In this document: in pieces, positions 17,740-26,624 of the stretch
Numbering within the stretch: position 1 is the first letter of the stretch
Layout of the letters: the number at the start of each line of letters is the position of its first letter
Assembly (NCBI GenBank): GCA_038316435.1
Contig: JBBQAQ010000012.1
Coordinates: 1-64,000, forward strand
DNA: 64,000 nucleotides
Direction of reading: 5' to 3'
From: JACJXF01 sp038316435
Lineage (GTDB): Bacteria; Bacteroidota; Bacteroidia; Bacteroidales; GCA-2748055
Program-made: the position numbers and the translations under genes
The notes under the pieces: generated by a model
What the model was told of the DNA's origin: nothing
The model's database searches: none
The model's input: the letters and a program-made list of their open reading frames with translations, nothing else

Positions 17740-17907
17740 ATGTGCTTGTATACAATATCTTTCATAGTTTCAGATATTAAAGGGTTAACTAATTTTTATA
17801 AAAATAATCCTTTCTGGCACTTCATCACCAGGAAGGATAAGTTATTCGGAAAAGAAAAACTTTCAATCTGGGAGGTTTATATGGGTGATATCCAGATAGT
17901 GGAATAA
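17740..17907 (+). CDS. Possible 55-residue ORF, unknown
   Basis: An open frame from ATG to TAA of 55 codons, reading MCLYTISFIVSDIKGLTN... and ending in WEVYMGDIQIVE. It is rich in aromatic and basic residues. Its stop is 20 bases from the stop of the convergent hybrid kinase. I recognise no family. It also contains a near-perfect 11-bp hairpin (17807-17838), so it may be non-coding or the end of a lost gene. Confidence 0.22.
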   Translation: MCLYTISFIVSDIKGLTNFYKNNPFWHFITRKDKLFGKEKLSIWEVYMGDIQIVE

Positions 17908-17927
17908 GTAGAAAGATTTCCTGATAT

Positions 17928-19493
17928 TTATTTCAATTTAAGATTTTTATAAATAATCGAAATAAGGTCTTCTTGTGAAAAAGGTTTATTTAGAAAATCA
18001 TTACACCCACTTTCAAATGCTTTATCTCTGTCTGCAATATAGGCTGTTTGCGCTATAATTGGCAGATCCGGAAGAAATTCTCGGATTTTCTCAGTGGCTG
18101 AATATCCATCCAGAACTGGCATTTTCATATCCATTAAAATAAGATCAATGTTTTGATGGGATCTGCATTTAGAAATTGCTTCTTCACCATTAATTGCATG
18201 AATTAGGTTGATATCCAGATTTTTCAGGAATAAAGAAATTATTAAAAAATTATTTTCGTTATCCTCAGTTACAAGGATGGTTTTCCCTTTAAGCAAAGTA
18301 TTGTTTCCAATTTCTGAGGCCTTGGATTCCTGAATTGAAGTCTGTATTATTGGAATATAAGGAAGAGAAAAATAAAACACAGATCCTTTTCCCGGCTCAG
18401 ATGTCAGCCATATTTTGCCATCAAGAAGTTCGCAGTATGCTTTGCTTATTGATAAGCCAAGCCCCGTTCCTCCATAAAGGTCTGAAACCCCATTGTCAAC
18501 CTGATAGAAGTTATTAAATATTTTTGTATGCTGGTTAATTGGGATTCCAATACCGTTATCCGCAACAAAAAATTCAATTGAAGAACTATGTAATTTATAT
18601 CCAAAGTCAACCTGGCCTTTTTTAGTAAATTTCAGAGCATTATTTAACAGATTAGAAAAGATTTGAATAAACTTGACTTTATCTGTTTGAAAAATAATTT
18701 CCTCTTCAGGAACGCTATTAATATTTCTAAGAGAGATACCCTTTTCTTTAGCATCTTCTGAAAACTGATTATACAGATTGGAAAGAGTTGCATTAAGATT
18801 AACTGAAATAATGTTAAGCTTTGTTGTATTTGATTCAATACTTGCGATATCAACGATATCTTTAATAATTGAAAGCAATTGCTTTCCACTTTTACGGATA
18901 ACTTCAATGAACATCATTTGAGACTCCTTTGGCCTGTCGGGTTCCGCAAGAAGTGATGAAAACCCAAGAATAGCGTTCATCGGTGTGCGGATTTCATGAG
19001 AAATGTTATGAAGAAATGATGTTTTCAACCTGTCGCTTTCTTCGGCCCTTTCTTTGGCTGCAATTAGCTCTTTTTCAGCCTGTTTACGATGAGTGATATC
19101 TTTAGCTACCTGAAGTGCCCGATTAATTGCATAGGGAAGTTTACCAGGTTTGTCTTTTAATATGTAATCAACCGCTCCCAGTTTTATAAGATCAATAGCA
19201 GTCTCTTCACCAATAGCACCTGAAAAGCAAATAAAAGGAATCTCCGGACATATTTCGATGGCACTTTTTAATGCTTCAAATGCGTTGTACCCGGGTAGGC
19301 TAAAATCTGCTAAAATGACAGAATAGTTTTTACTGTTTAGTGCCTTTTTGTAATCTGATTCATTTTCAACACGATCCATTTTAATATTATATCCGGCATT
19401 AGTCAATAAATGATGAATGATTTCGAAGTCATTAATAGAATCTTCCAAGGACAAAATGCTTAAAACCTGATTGGGTAGAGTTTTCTGATCCAT
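17928..19493 (-). CDS. Hybrid histidine kinase, receiver-HisKA-HATPase-receiver
   Basis: A soluble 521-residue protein. Receiver 1 (10-130) has Asp63 in ILADFSLPGYN. HisKA has His166 in HNISHEIRTPMNAILG. The HATPase has NLLNNALKF, DNGIGIP and GGTGLGLS. A C-terminal receiver carries Asp455 in LILMDMKMPVLDGYS and the conserved Lys in FLNKPFS. It has no PAS or membrane input domain, so the N-terminal receiver is probably the input. It is monocistronic here, with no adjacent output gene, and presumably acts in a phosphorelay with an unlinked His phosphotransferase. Confidence 0.93.
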   Translation of the reverse strand: MDQKTLPNQVLSILSLEDSINDFEIIHHLLTNAGYNIKMDRVENESDYKKALNSKNYSVILADFSLPGYNAFEALKSAIEICPEIPFICFSGAIGEETAIDLIKLGAVDYILKDKPGKLPYAINRALQVAKDITHRKQAEKELIAAKERAEESDRLKTSFLHNISHEIRTPMNAILGFSSLLAEPDRPKESQMMFIEVIRKSGKQLLSIIKDIVDIASIESNTTKLNIISVNLNATLSNLYNQFSEDAKEKGISLRNINSVPEEEIIFQTDKVKFIQIFSNLLNNALKFTKKGQVDFGYKLHSSSIEFFVADNGIGIPINQHTKIFNNFYQVDNGVSDLYGGTGLGLSISKAYCELLDGKIWLTSEPGKGSVFYFSLPYIPIIQTSIQESKASEIGNNTLLKGKTILVTEDNENNFLIISLFLKNLDINLIHAINGEEAISKCRSHQNIDLILMDMKMPVLDGYSATEKIREFLPDLPIIAQTAYIADRDKAFESGCNDFLNKPFSQEDLISIIYKNLKLK

Positions 19494-20136
19494 TTTGATT
19501 TTTATATAGTGTTAATAATGACTAAATTTTTCCTTATATACAAAAGCAGTGAGAGCACTAAACTAAGTAATAAAAAAAGACCCTTACATGGCCAATTTGA
19601 AAATTTACGTCTGATAGACTTACCCTATGCATTCCTATGGTCTATTAAAAGCATAAGGCTTAAGATGGTCAAAACAGAAACAGACAGAGTTTTTTATTTG
19701 TCTGGATGGTTGTCGTTTAAGAGCTTGTCAAAAACAATTTTTTACTATAAATCAACACTTCCTGAATTATCAGGATTTTAATGAGAAAAGTTTAAACCAA
19801 CCTCAAAAAGAAATTCCAGTGGTATGGTTTAACATAGAAAATACTTAATATTTTAAAAAAGGCCTTGACTTATCGGTTAAAAAACTGTGCAATCCTATTT
19901 TATTGATTTTTTTGAACCAAATACAACTTACTCAAAAAGTCATGAATCTTAATATATTAATAAAAATGAGCCGCTTTTGTAAAAATAGTCTTTACTTGTA
20001 TTAAAAGCAACATATTTTTAAGCTGAAAGGCCTTTAAATTGACACCTATTCGATCTAACACTATTTTAAAACAGTGATCGCAATGTGAAAAATAAAATTC
20101 TCCTTGTTAGGTTTTCCTAATATTTCGAAATGGTTA
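19494..20136. other. 643-base intergenic region, no gene supported
   Basis: This gap lies between the hybrid kinase start and the end of the TPR gene. It contains an open frame of 90 codons on the plus strand (19509-19781), starting at GTG or an internal ATG, whose translation resembles no protein family and has odd composition. I see no RNA gene, terminator or strong repeat. It should contain the promoter for the minus-strand kinase. Confidence 0.4.
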
Positions 20137-21456
20137 TTATTTGCACAATTTACTAATTGCATCCACAGCATCCGTATCTCCTAAATCTGCAGCTTTTTTT
20201 AAATCCAGGCATCCATTGTCGGCCTGTCCCAGCTTATTTTTTGCCACACCTCTGTTGTACCAGGCTGCTGCATATTTTGGCAAATACCCGATAGCTTTTG
20301 TAAAATCATCGATTGCATTTTTGTAATCCATCAGATTTAGCTTTGCCGTTCCTCTGTTGTAATAAGCTAGGGCAAAAGAAGGATCAATTTCAATCGCTTT
20401 ATTAAAATCCGTTAAAGCTCCTTTATTGTCTTTGATGCTAACCTTAGCATTTCCCCTGTAATAATATGCATCCGGATTTTCAGGGTCGTACTCCAGGGAT
20501 TTTGTATAATCGGCAATTGCTCCTTTGAAATCTTCAGATTGCGCCCTTGATATTCCCCTATTGACATAGGCAATGGTATACTCCGGGTTAATTTCAATGG
20601 CTTTGGTGAAATCATCAATGGCGCCTTTATTATCTTTAAAACCGGCTCTGGTATTTCCCCTGTTGCAATAAGCTTCAGCAAATTGCGGATTAATCTCAAT
20701 GGCTTTGTTGTAATCGGCAAGTGCACCAACTGAGTCCTGAAGAAAAGATTTAGAATCGCCCCTGTTTTTATAAGCTTCAGCAAATCCGGGATTTATTCCA
20801 ATGGCTTTTGAAAAGTCGGCCATAGCTCCTTTATCGTCCTGTTGGTTAACTTTTGCTACTCCCCGGTTATAAAATGCAAGTGAATTAGAGGGATTAATTT
20901 CTATGGCTTTTGAAAAATCCTCAATTGCCCCAATATCGTCAAGTTGGTAAGTTTTAGCAACTCCCCTGTTATAATATGCCAATTCGTAAAAGGGATTCAT
21001 CTCAATAGCCTTGGAAAAGTCAGCCATAGCTCCTTTGTCATCCTGAAGGCCAAGCTTTAAAACTCCCCTATAAAAATATGCTTCAGCGTAGGCGGGGTTA
21101 ATTTCGATAGCTTTGGTGTAATCGGCTATTGCTTCTGTTGTATTTCCAAGCTTGACCTTTGCATTTGCCCGATAGCAGAATGCCTCAGCAAAATCGGGTT
21201 TTACTTCAGTGGCTTTTGAAAAATCAGAAATTGCTGCTGCGAAATCACGAAGCTCAAGGTATGCGCTTCCTCTGTTTACATAAGCATTTGAATACTTTGG
21301 GTCAAGCTCAATGGCTTTGGTATAATCTGCAATTGCTCCCGCAAAATCATTTTTATTGTAATTGGCAATGCCTTTGTCGTTAAGCGCTTTGGCCGTTTGG
21401 CTGTAGGTTTCACTAATAAAGAGAAAACTAAGAAGAATCAGAATACTTGCTTTCAT
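20137..21456 (-). CDS. Exported protein of twelve tandem TPR repeats
   Basis: A 439-residue protein. A signal peptide (LILLSFLFISETYSQ) is followed by about twelve 34-residue tetratricopeptide units with the regular pattern A-E-A-Y-x-N-R-G...G-A-I-A-D-Y-T-K-A-I-E-I-N-P. The last unit is partly degenerate and carries two Cys near the C-terminus. TPR arrays form a superhelical protein-binding groove, so it is probably a periplasmic scaffold. The near-identical units give the DNA a strong 102-base periodicity. Two relic or lipoprotein genes follow upstream on the same strand, but no functional link is evident. Confidence 0.9.
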   Translation of the reverse strand: MKASILILLSFLFISETYSQTAKALNDKGIANYNKNDFAGAIADYTKAIELDPKYSNAYVNRGSAYLELRDFAAAISDFSKATEVKPDFAEAFCYRANAKVKLGNTTEAIADYTKAIEINPAYAEAYFYRGVLKLGLQDDKGAMADFSKAIEMNPFYELAYYNRGVAKTYQLDDIGAIEDFSKAIEINPSNSLAFYNRGVAKVNQQDDKGAMADFSKAIGINPGFAEAYKNRGDSKSFLQDSVGALADYNKAIEINPQFAEAYCNRGNTRAGFKDNKGAIDDFTKAIEINPEYTIAYVNRGISRAQSEDFKGAIADYTKSLEYDPENPDAYYYRGNAKVSIKDNKGALTDFNKAIEIDPSFALAYYNRGTAKLNLMDYKNAIDDFTKAIGYLPKYAAAWYNRGVAKNKLGQADNGCLDLKKAADLGDTDAVDAISKLCK

Positions 21457-21486
21457 TGAGATTTATTTAGGTGGATTATAGTCTGC

Positions 21487-21986
21487 TTATATTTTGATCA
21501 GTTTGATTAAAAAAACATCATTTTCACGAATATCCAAATCCTTAGAAAATGTGCTGCCTGATTTTATTTTTACTATTTCAGATGTAACCAGAGAACCGTC
21601 ATTGATTTTTTTGATTTGCTCAACCTGAAGTTTTGTCAATTGTTTTGGTTTTCCCAGATCGAGATAGGTTGTGTACGCATCATTTGGCCGATACCCAACC
21701 TTATAAATTTCCATCGAATAGGTACCTTCCTGAATTCCCGGTAAATTAATTTTAACTTTCCCTTTAGGCTTTGCAGGCAAATCCCCGACATAATCGGAGC
21801 GGCAACTTGCATGCATGGGTATGTTGCTCTTGCAGGTTTTGGAATAACCCGAATCAGGAACCAGGCAGTAGCAAGAAGGGAAATAATAATGAAGGTTATT
21901 CTTGCTGGAACTTTTGTTTTCTTTAGGAAAAGCGAAATTCTTTTCACCCATGCGGGAAGTGTCTGGAGTCTTTCGTCTGAAATCAT
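21487..21986 (-). pseudogene. Chimeric relic: N-terminus of a DUF362-like protein joined out of frame to a GH39-like C-terminus
   Basis: Two overlapping frames look like pieces of unrelated genes. From the ATG at 21986, a 60-70 residue start has one membrane helix (ITFIIISLLATAWFLI) and the motif KPARATYPCMQVAAP, which I recognise from N-termini of DUF362-type iron-sulfur proteins of Bacteroidota. About 21790 the meaningful frame switches. The second frame reads KVGYRPNDAYTTYLDLG, LTKLQVEQIKKINDGS and ends RENDVFLIKLIKI, matching the C-terminal part of GH39 beta-xylosidase-like enzymes. Neither half is complete. The family assignments are from memory of conserved motifs. Confidence 0.55.
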
Positions 21987-22007
21987 TTTAAATTATGGTG
22001 TCTAAAA

Positions 22008-22988
22008 TTATTTATCTCTATCCTTAATGCATCTCACAAACAGCCCTGATCCTTTTGCGTTTGGCTCTTCAACAACTTTGGTATTGCCAAACTTCAGAAT
22101 TTCGGTCCAGACTTTGGTCGTATTGCTTGTTAACTCGGTAGCACTCCACATATAACAATAGTATCCAAAAGAGCCAAAGGTTCCGTCGGCGTCATTTCTG
22201 AAACTACCAGAGATTGCGGTAAATCCATCATAGTTATCTGCTCCAATATTCGGGCTCTCCCAATGCTTTGTTCCGGCTTCTTTTAAGGTCCCTCCGGCTA
22301 ATGCAAGTTTTCCTGAATATTCGATAAGCATGCTCCAATCGTCACTATCAGGCACGTGCCATCCCTCAGGACAAAGTTTACCAGTATTTACTGCATACCA
22401 GTTATACAATGCGCCATAGGTTTCAAGACTCAGGTTTTCATCTCTGTTCATCCAGCAATAGGCCGGAGTAGTGAGGCCAGCCCATTCAGCATCAGTATCA
22501 GCAAATGGAATATCGGTAGTATCTTTATACTTTGATGTTTTAAGATTTTCAACCATCCAAACCTGCGAGCCTATTGTGACAATGTGGTAAACATTGCCAT
22601 CAGCATCTGTTAATGCACCGGTTGTAAATATCACTAACTCACCATAAGCAGTCCCAAAGCTATTGGTGGCATAAGCCCGAAGTTTATATTTTGTATTTAA
22701 AGGGAGGTTTGTAAGAGTACTTGTAAATATCCCTGTACCAGTCCCATCGGTAGTTTTCTCATCTTCAACTGTAGGAATATGGTTCGTACTCCAGCATACA
22801 CCCCGCGCTGAAACCTCTGCTCCACCTTCTTTTCGTACAGTTCCACCAGAAACGGCAGTTGTAAGTGAATCTTCGGTTATTGCGGTGGTTGTAACTACGG
22901 GTATAGTGCCGGGATCATTTTTACAACTTACAAGCAATGCAATACTTATTCCAAGAATAACAAATTTGGGAAAACGGAGTATGCTCAT
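22008..22988 (-). CDS. FISUMP-domain lipoprotein
   Basis: A 326-residue protein with a lipobox ending LLVSC (Cys22), so it should be lipid-anchored. Residues ~35-125 form a fibronectin III-like segment (VSARGVCWSTNHIPT...TKYKLRAYATNSFGTAYGE). Residues ~135-325 are a FISUMP (Fibrobacter succinogenes major paralogous) domain, with the hallmark stretches GSQVWMVENLKTSKY, YGALYNWYAV, CPEGWHVPDSDDW and YYCYMWSATE. Such proteins are abundant at the surface of Bacteroidota and Fibrobacteres; a biochemical role is not established. Confidence 0.88.
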   Translation of the reverse strand: MSILRFPKFVILGISIALLVSCKNDPGTIPVVTTTAITEDSLTTAVSGGTVRKEGGAEVSARGVCWSTNHIPTVEDEKTTDGTGTGIFTSTLTNLPLNTKYKLRAYATNSFGTAYGELVIFTTGALTDADGNVYHIVTIGSQVWMVENLKTSKYKDTTDIPFADTDAEWAGLTTPAYCWMNRDENLSLETYGALYNWYAVNTGKLCPEGWHVPDSDDWSMLIEYSGKLALAGGTLKEAGTKHWESPNIGADNYDGFTAISGSFRNDADGTFGSFGYYCYMWSATELTSNTTKVWTEILKFGNTKVVEEPNAKGSGLFVRCIKDRDK

Positions 22989-23033
22989 TTTTCAAATCTT
23001 TGATTTAATTAACTTGCCGAAAATCAGCATATA

Positions 23034-23741
23034 TTATTTCGCTAAAACCGTATAGGTATTAGGTTTCAGCTTCATCAGAAATGGTAAGCTTTTCCAAAGT
23101 ATTCGCTTAAGTAAAACAGCAAATTTAGCAATTGAAAAGCTCTTCATCTGAAATTCAATAACTTCTTTTTTATAAAGTGCAGATTTACTATTCAATATTT
23201 CAAATCCCATGGTATAAAGTAGGAAATTAAACAGAGCCGGGGTATAAATATTAATATGCCCATAAGAGTTATAATGCTTAAACTTCTTATCCACTTTAAA
23301 AGAAAAATCAATAGGAACCTCAAAAATCTGGTTTCTGGATATCCTTTTTATTTCACCCATTAATTGTCTGGGATGCTCCACATGTTCGATTACATGGGAA
23401 CAAATTGCAAGATCGAACTGTTTATTGGCAAAGGGGAGATTGTATCCATCGAATTGCCTGATTTCGACCAATCCCTTTATAGTTTTTTGCGACATTTGCT
23501 TTATGGCACTGTCGGATATTTCCACAGCGGTGTATTCCTCGCAAAAATTACCTTCACTTAATAACGAAAGGATGTTACCGTCACCCGCGCCAATATCCAC
23601 AAGATTTTTAAAATGCAATCCCCTGGAAATATCAAAAATATTCTCCACTTTGCCCACTGCGCCTATTCTGCGCCATTCTTCGGTTTTATCAGAATAATGG
23701 GAATCGTATTTTTCTTTAAGATCTTTATTAACGGTAATCAT
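23034..23741 (-). CDS. Class I SAM-dependent methyltransferase
   Basis: A 235-residue soluble enzyme. Motif I is LVDIGAGDGN (about 46-55), then YTAVEIS for the acidic ribose-binding loop, and FDLAICSHVIEHVEHP typical of Methyltransf_11/23 UbiE-like enzymes. The C-terminal part is basic and aromatic. The substrate cannot be assigned. It is monocistronic, 45 bases upstream of the FISUMP lipoprotein on the same strand. Confidence 0.85.
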   Translation of the reverse strand: MITVNKDLKEKYDSHYSDKTEEWRRIGAVGKVENIFDISRGLHFKNLVDIGAGDGNILSLLSEGNFCEEYTAVEISDSAIKQMSQKTIKGLVEIRQFDGYNLPFANKQFDLAICSHVIEHVEHPRQLMGEIKRISRNQIFEVPIDFSFKVDKKFKHYNSYGHINIYTPALFNFLLYTMGFEILNSKSALYKKEVIEFQMKSFSIAKFAVLLKRILWKSLPFLMKLKPNTYTVLAK

Positions 23742-23908
23742 GGAATCATATTTGAATGGTAATAGTAAATATTTGATTCCGATTGTCCAAATAAAAAATA
23801 TGCATTTTTCTATTCAGGACAGCAGAATAAAGATCCTTTGAGCTATTAATGCAGAATGCAAGAATTGAAATTGAATATTTCTGAGATTACAAATTCTGAA
23901 TTTTGACT

Positions 23909-23943
23909 AAAAAAAAAGAGCTTCCTCAACGAGAAAGCTCTTT
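23909..23943 (-). terminator. Intrinsic terminator after the rhodanese gene
   Basis: On the minus strand AAAGAGCTT and AAGCTCTTT form a 9-bp perfect stem with an 11-base loop, followed by a run of nine T. It begins 19 bases after the rhodanese stop and closes the cytochrome-rhodanese operon. Confidence 0.88.
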
Positions 23944-23962
23944 AAATGAATCAAATGACTGT

Positions 23963-24955
23963 TTAATTTACAAAAGCATATCCCATGATCTGAGTATCAC
24001 TGAATGTGGTCATTGTTTTGGAAACCATGATATCGTATATCATTCCATTGCAACCAAAAAGAATTGATTTTGCATCATAACCTAGTAACCTCAGGTATGC
24101 AACAAGTGCAGCACTGGTTTGTCCGGTATAGCAGTAAACTGCAATTGGTTTATTAGTTGGAAGGGTTTTAAGGTCAACAAGTAATTTAATAGACTCTTTA
24201 GGTGTGTATTGGATTGCACCGGGAATATGTCCTGGATCGGTATATTGTGCTGCAGGCCAGTAGTTAACGATGTAATAACCAGCAAGATTATCAAACACAG
24301 TCTGTTTAGTTACTTTTGCTGGGTCAAAACCTGCTGTAAGAAGTTCTGTAGCTCTGGCTTCCAGAATATCTTGACCGGTGCTAAAACCAGTTGAAAGAAC
24401 AGGAAGGCTTCCTTGAACTCCTTTTTCAGTTGCAGTTGAAACGAATTGTGAAGCATAAGCATTTCCTGAAGCAACGGCAGATTTCCAACCTGAGGCAAAT
24501 TGCACGTTCCATGAACTCATACCCCATTTAAGTGAAAATACTTTATCGTAACCCAAAACTCTTAAAATTGTTGTTACATATCCAGCTGTCTGGCCTGAAT
24601 AGCATACCATGGCAACTTTAGTGTAAGGAGTCAAGTCTAAAGCTTTGATGTGAGTCAGAACATCCTTAACAGCAACATTATGAGCATTTAGAATATGTCC
24701 AGTTGCAAAATCAGCTACGGCTCTGATATCAATAATATACACCTGACCGGTTTCATTTAGAGATTTTAAATCAGTTGCAGTCATAATCGCTGGCATATCA
24801 GTATTAACATAATCCTTCATCAGCGGAGATTCTGCTGACTCGAGATATTCAACTAATACCTGAGATTCATTGATAGTTTTTTCATCTTTCTCGCATGAAC
24901 TTACAAGGAAAGTAAGTAAAAGAATACTTAAAAAATAATTCCTGAATTTTAACAT
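23963..24955 (-). CDS. Two-domain rhodanese lipoprotein
   Basis: A 330-residue lipoprotein (lipobox LTFLVSSC, Cys21) with two rhodanese domains. Domain 1 (about 55-155) has VYIIDIRAVADFATGHI and an active-site loop with Cys118 in MVCYSGQTAGY. Domain 2 (about 195-315) has AAQYTDPGHIPGAI and Cys275 in VYCYTGQTSAA. Both loops keep the catalytic Cys, so both domains could carry a persulfide. It lies 49 bases downstream of a multiheme cytochrome lipoprotein, probably in one operon, which suggests sulfur transfer coupled to extracytoplasmic electron flow. Confidence 0.9.
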   Translation of the reverse strand: MLKFRNYFLSILLLTFLVSSCEKDEKTINESQVLVEYLESAESPLMKDYVNTDMPAIMTATDLKSLNETGQVYIIDIRAVADFATGHILNAHNVAVKDVLTHIKALDLTPYTKVAMVCYSGQTAGYVTTILRVLGYDKVFSLKWGMSSWNVQFASGWKSAVASGNAYASQFVSTATEKGVQGSLPVLSTGFSTGQDILEARATELLTAGFDPAKVTKQTVFDNLAGYYIVNYWPAAQYTDPGHIPGAIQYTPKESIKLLVDLKTLPTNKPIAVYCYTGQTSAALVAYLRLLGYDAKSILFGCNGMIYDIMVSKTMTTFSDTQIMGYAFVN

Positions 24956-25004
24956 AGTTTTAATTATTTAATTGTTTAACGTATTGGATTTCAAGCTTTT
25001 TAAA

Positions 25005-26363
25005 TTAATTCATCCATGATGCCGGTAATTTGCCATCTACAGTAATTTTAGTAGTAGCGCTTTTTTCCCATTCGAGTAAATCGGATTCAAACAGATATAG
25101 ATTCTTATTTATCAACAGGCCATTCTCATTCCGGATATGGCATTTTGAAGAGCAGGATACTCCTTGTCCGGCATTGGTTCTTTCAGTCCATCTAAGGATA
25201 TTGTGAGGAGAAGTATAATTGTACGTCGGAAATGCATCGAAATTAGCATATTCCTCAACTCCGAATTTACTCCAGTTATCAGGTGCTGCAAGAGTTCTGC
25301 GTACTAATGTGAACTTAAATTCGGTCTTGATGTCAGGTATTGGATTTTGTGCAATTTTAAATCCCAGATAAGAAGGCACCCGTGCTCCTTCACCATGTAT
25401 ATGGCAACTTCCACAATTATTGTAATTCTGTGAATGGCAAACCTGACAATTGAAATCATTATAATGCATTGTATGGTAGACGTTTTTCGTTGCAATTTCA
25501 GTATGACAGTCTTCACATTTTGGTAACTCACTGTAAGCATAGCGTTGTTCTACCGGTTTGCCATCGCCGTGCAATTCCGATCCGCTGTGACAATCCATAC
25601 ATTTATAGCCCATTTTAGACAGGTGTACATCAGAAACAGTTCCTGAAGCTACTCCTAAATATGCATGCCCACCACGGGAAACATGGCATGTAACACAAAC
25701 TGAAAGCATATCCGGAGTTTGTGTGAATTCATGACCTTTTGCAAGTCCCCCGCCTCCGATAGGTGGACGCACAATATGGCAATTTCCACAGGTTCCATGA
25801 CAAGTTGCACAATTGGAAGTATACCCTTCAATCTGATGAGCCGGGAGTTTATCAAAATCTGCTGGTCCGCTCAAGCCACTTCTGATAGTAACTTTTCTCT
25901 TTTGCCCGGTTCCATTATGAATGCTTGTTTTAAAATTTGCAACAATTGTACTGTGACAGGTACCACATTTCTCCTCATAAAACATAGAGGGATGAGAAAT
26001 AAAATCGCCAGAATGCGCCAGAGTTTTATCAGAGATGCTATCTTTTCCATTATGACAACCCACACAACCAATTTTATAATGCCCTGTTTTTTTATACGAC
26101 TCAAATCCTGCTCCCCCCATATAAACTCTATCATAGGGCTCATAATGAGGAGCTTCGCCGCCACATCCACCAACTGGGGCTGCTGTATCAGGAGAATAAA
26201 TCCTTTGCAAATGCGCATAATCTGTGTGGCAACCTTCACATGAAGCAATTCCTTGAACTTCTGGATCTACTCCCGGTTTATTTTCGTTACAATTGGTAAG
26301 GAAGAAAGAAAACGCAATCATGCCGATCATAAATACAAAAAAACTCTTCTTTATTAGATTCAT
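25005..26363 (-). CDS. Decaheme-type c-cytochrome lipoprotein
   Basis: A 452-residue protein with a lipobox-like FFLTNC (Cys25). Ten CXXCH heme motifs begin at residues 42, 100, 133, 185, 192, 223, 255, 283, 306 and 317, and one CXXXCH (CSSKCH) at 404 may bind an eleventh heme. Spacing is uneven, with a tight pair at 185/192. The last ~120 residues hold only the CXXXCH motif. It should sit on the periplasmic or outer face and carry electrons; a tetrathionate- or sulfite-type reductase role is possible given the rhodanese partner, but no family signature proves it. It is transcribed divergently from a Crp/Fnr regulator. Confidence 0.88.
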   Translation of the reverse strand: MNLIKKSFFVFMIGMIAFSFFLTNCNENKPGVDPEVQGIASCEGCHTDYAHLQRIYSPDTAAPVGGCGGEAPHYEPYDRVYMGGAGFESYKKTGHYKIGCVGCHNGKDSISDKTLAHSGDFISHPSMFYEEKCGTCHSTIVANFKTSIHNGTGQKRKVTIRSGLSGPADFDKLPAHQIEGYTSNCATCHGTCGNCHIVRPPIGGGGLAKGHEFTQTPDMLSVCVTCHVSRGGHAYLGVASGTVSDVHLSKMGYKCMDCHSGSELHGDGKPVEQRYAYSELPKCEDCHTEIATKNVYHTMHYNDFNCQVCHSQNYNNCGSCHIHGEGARVPSYLGFKIAQNPIPDIKTEFKFTLVRRTLAAPDNWSKFGVEEYANFDAFPTYNYTSPHNILRWTERTNAGQGVSCSSKCHIRNENGLLINKNLYLFESDLLEWEKSATTKITVDGKLPASWMN

Positions 26364-26596
26364 ACTTTAAGGATTTTATTTGGTCGGATTTTCGAAGTAA
26401 ACGATTTTATATATCGATTTATATAGCTAGATTACAGCGAATTACAAAAAGTAAAACTTGTGATGCTATTTATGTAAAGATTAAGTATCAAATGATATAA
26501 TCCAAAGAACTTCATCTGATTTGAATACGTAATCACTTAGTTACAGAACAGAATAAAATATGATCTACATCAGCATTTCTTATGATTCAATTTGCA

Positions 26597-26604
26597 TATA
26601 TTTG
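26597..26604 (+). promoter_or_regulatory. Candidate Bacteroidota -7 promoter element
   Basis: TATATTTG fits the TAnnTTTG consensus of the Bacteroidota primary sigma factor and lies 20 bases before the Crp/Fnr ATG. No good -33 TTG element is seen at the usual spacing, so the call is weak. Confidence 0.3.
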
Positions 26605-26624
26605 AGGGATAAAGAAAAACTCAA

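Noticed and set aside
19509..19781. 90-codon open frame on the plus strand
   Set aside because: Its translation has no protein-like pattern, no recognisable family and a weak start; left as intergenic.
20137..21456. Strong 102-base DNA periodicity that could suggest a repeat array
   Set aside because: It is explained by twelve TPR units in a coding frame; there are no short identical repeats with unique spacers, so no CRISPR.
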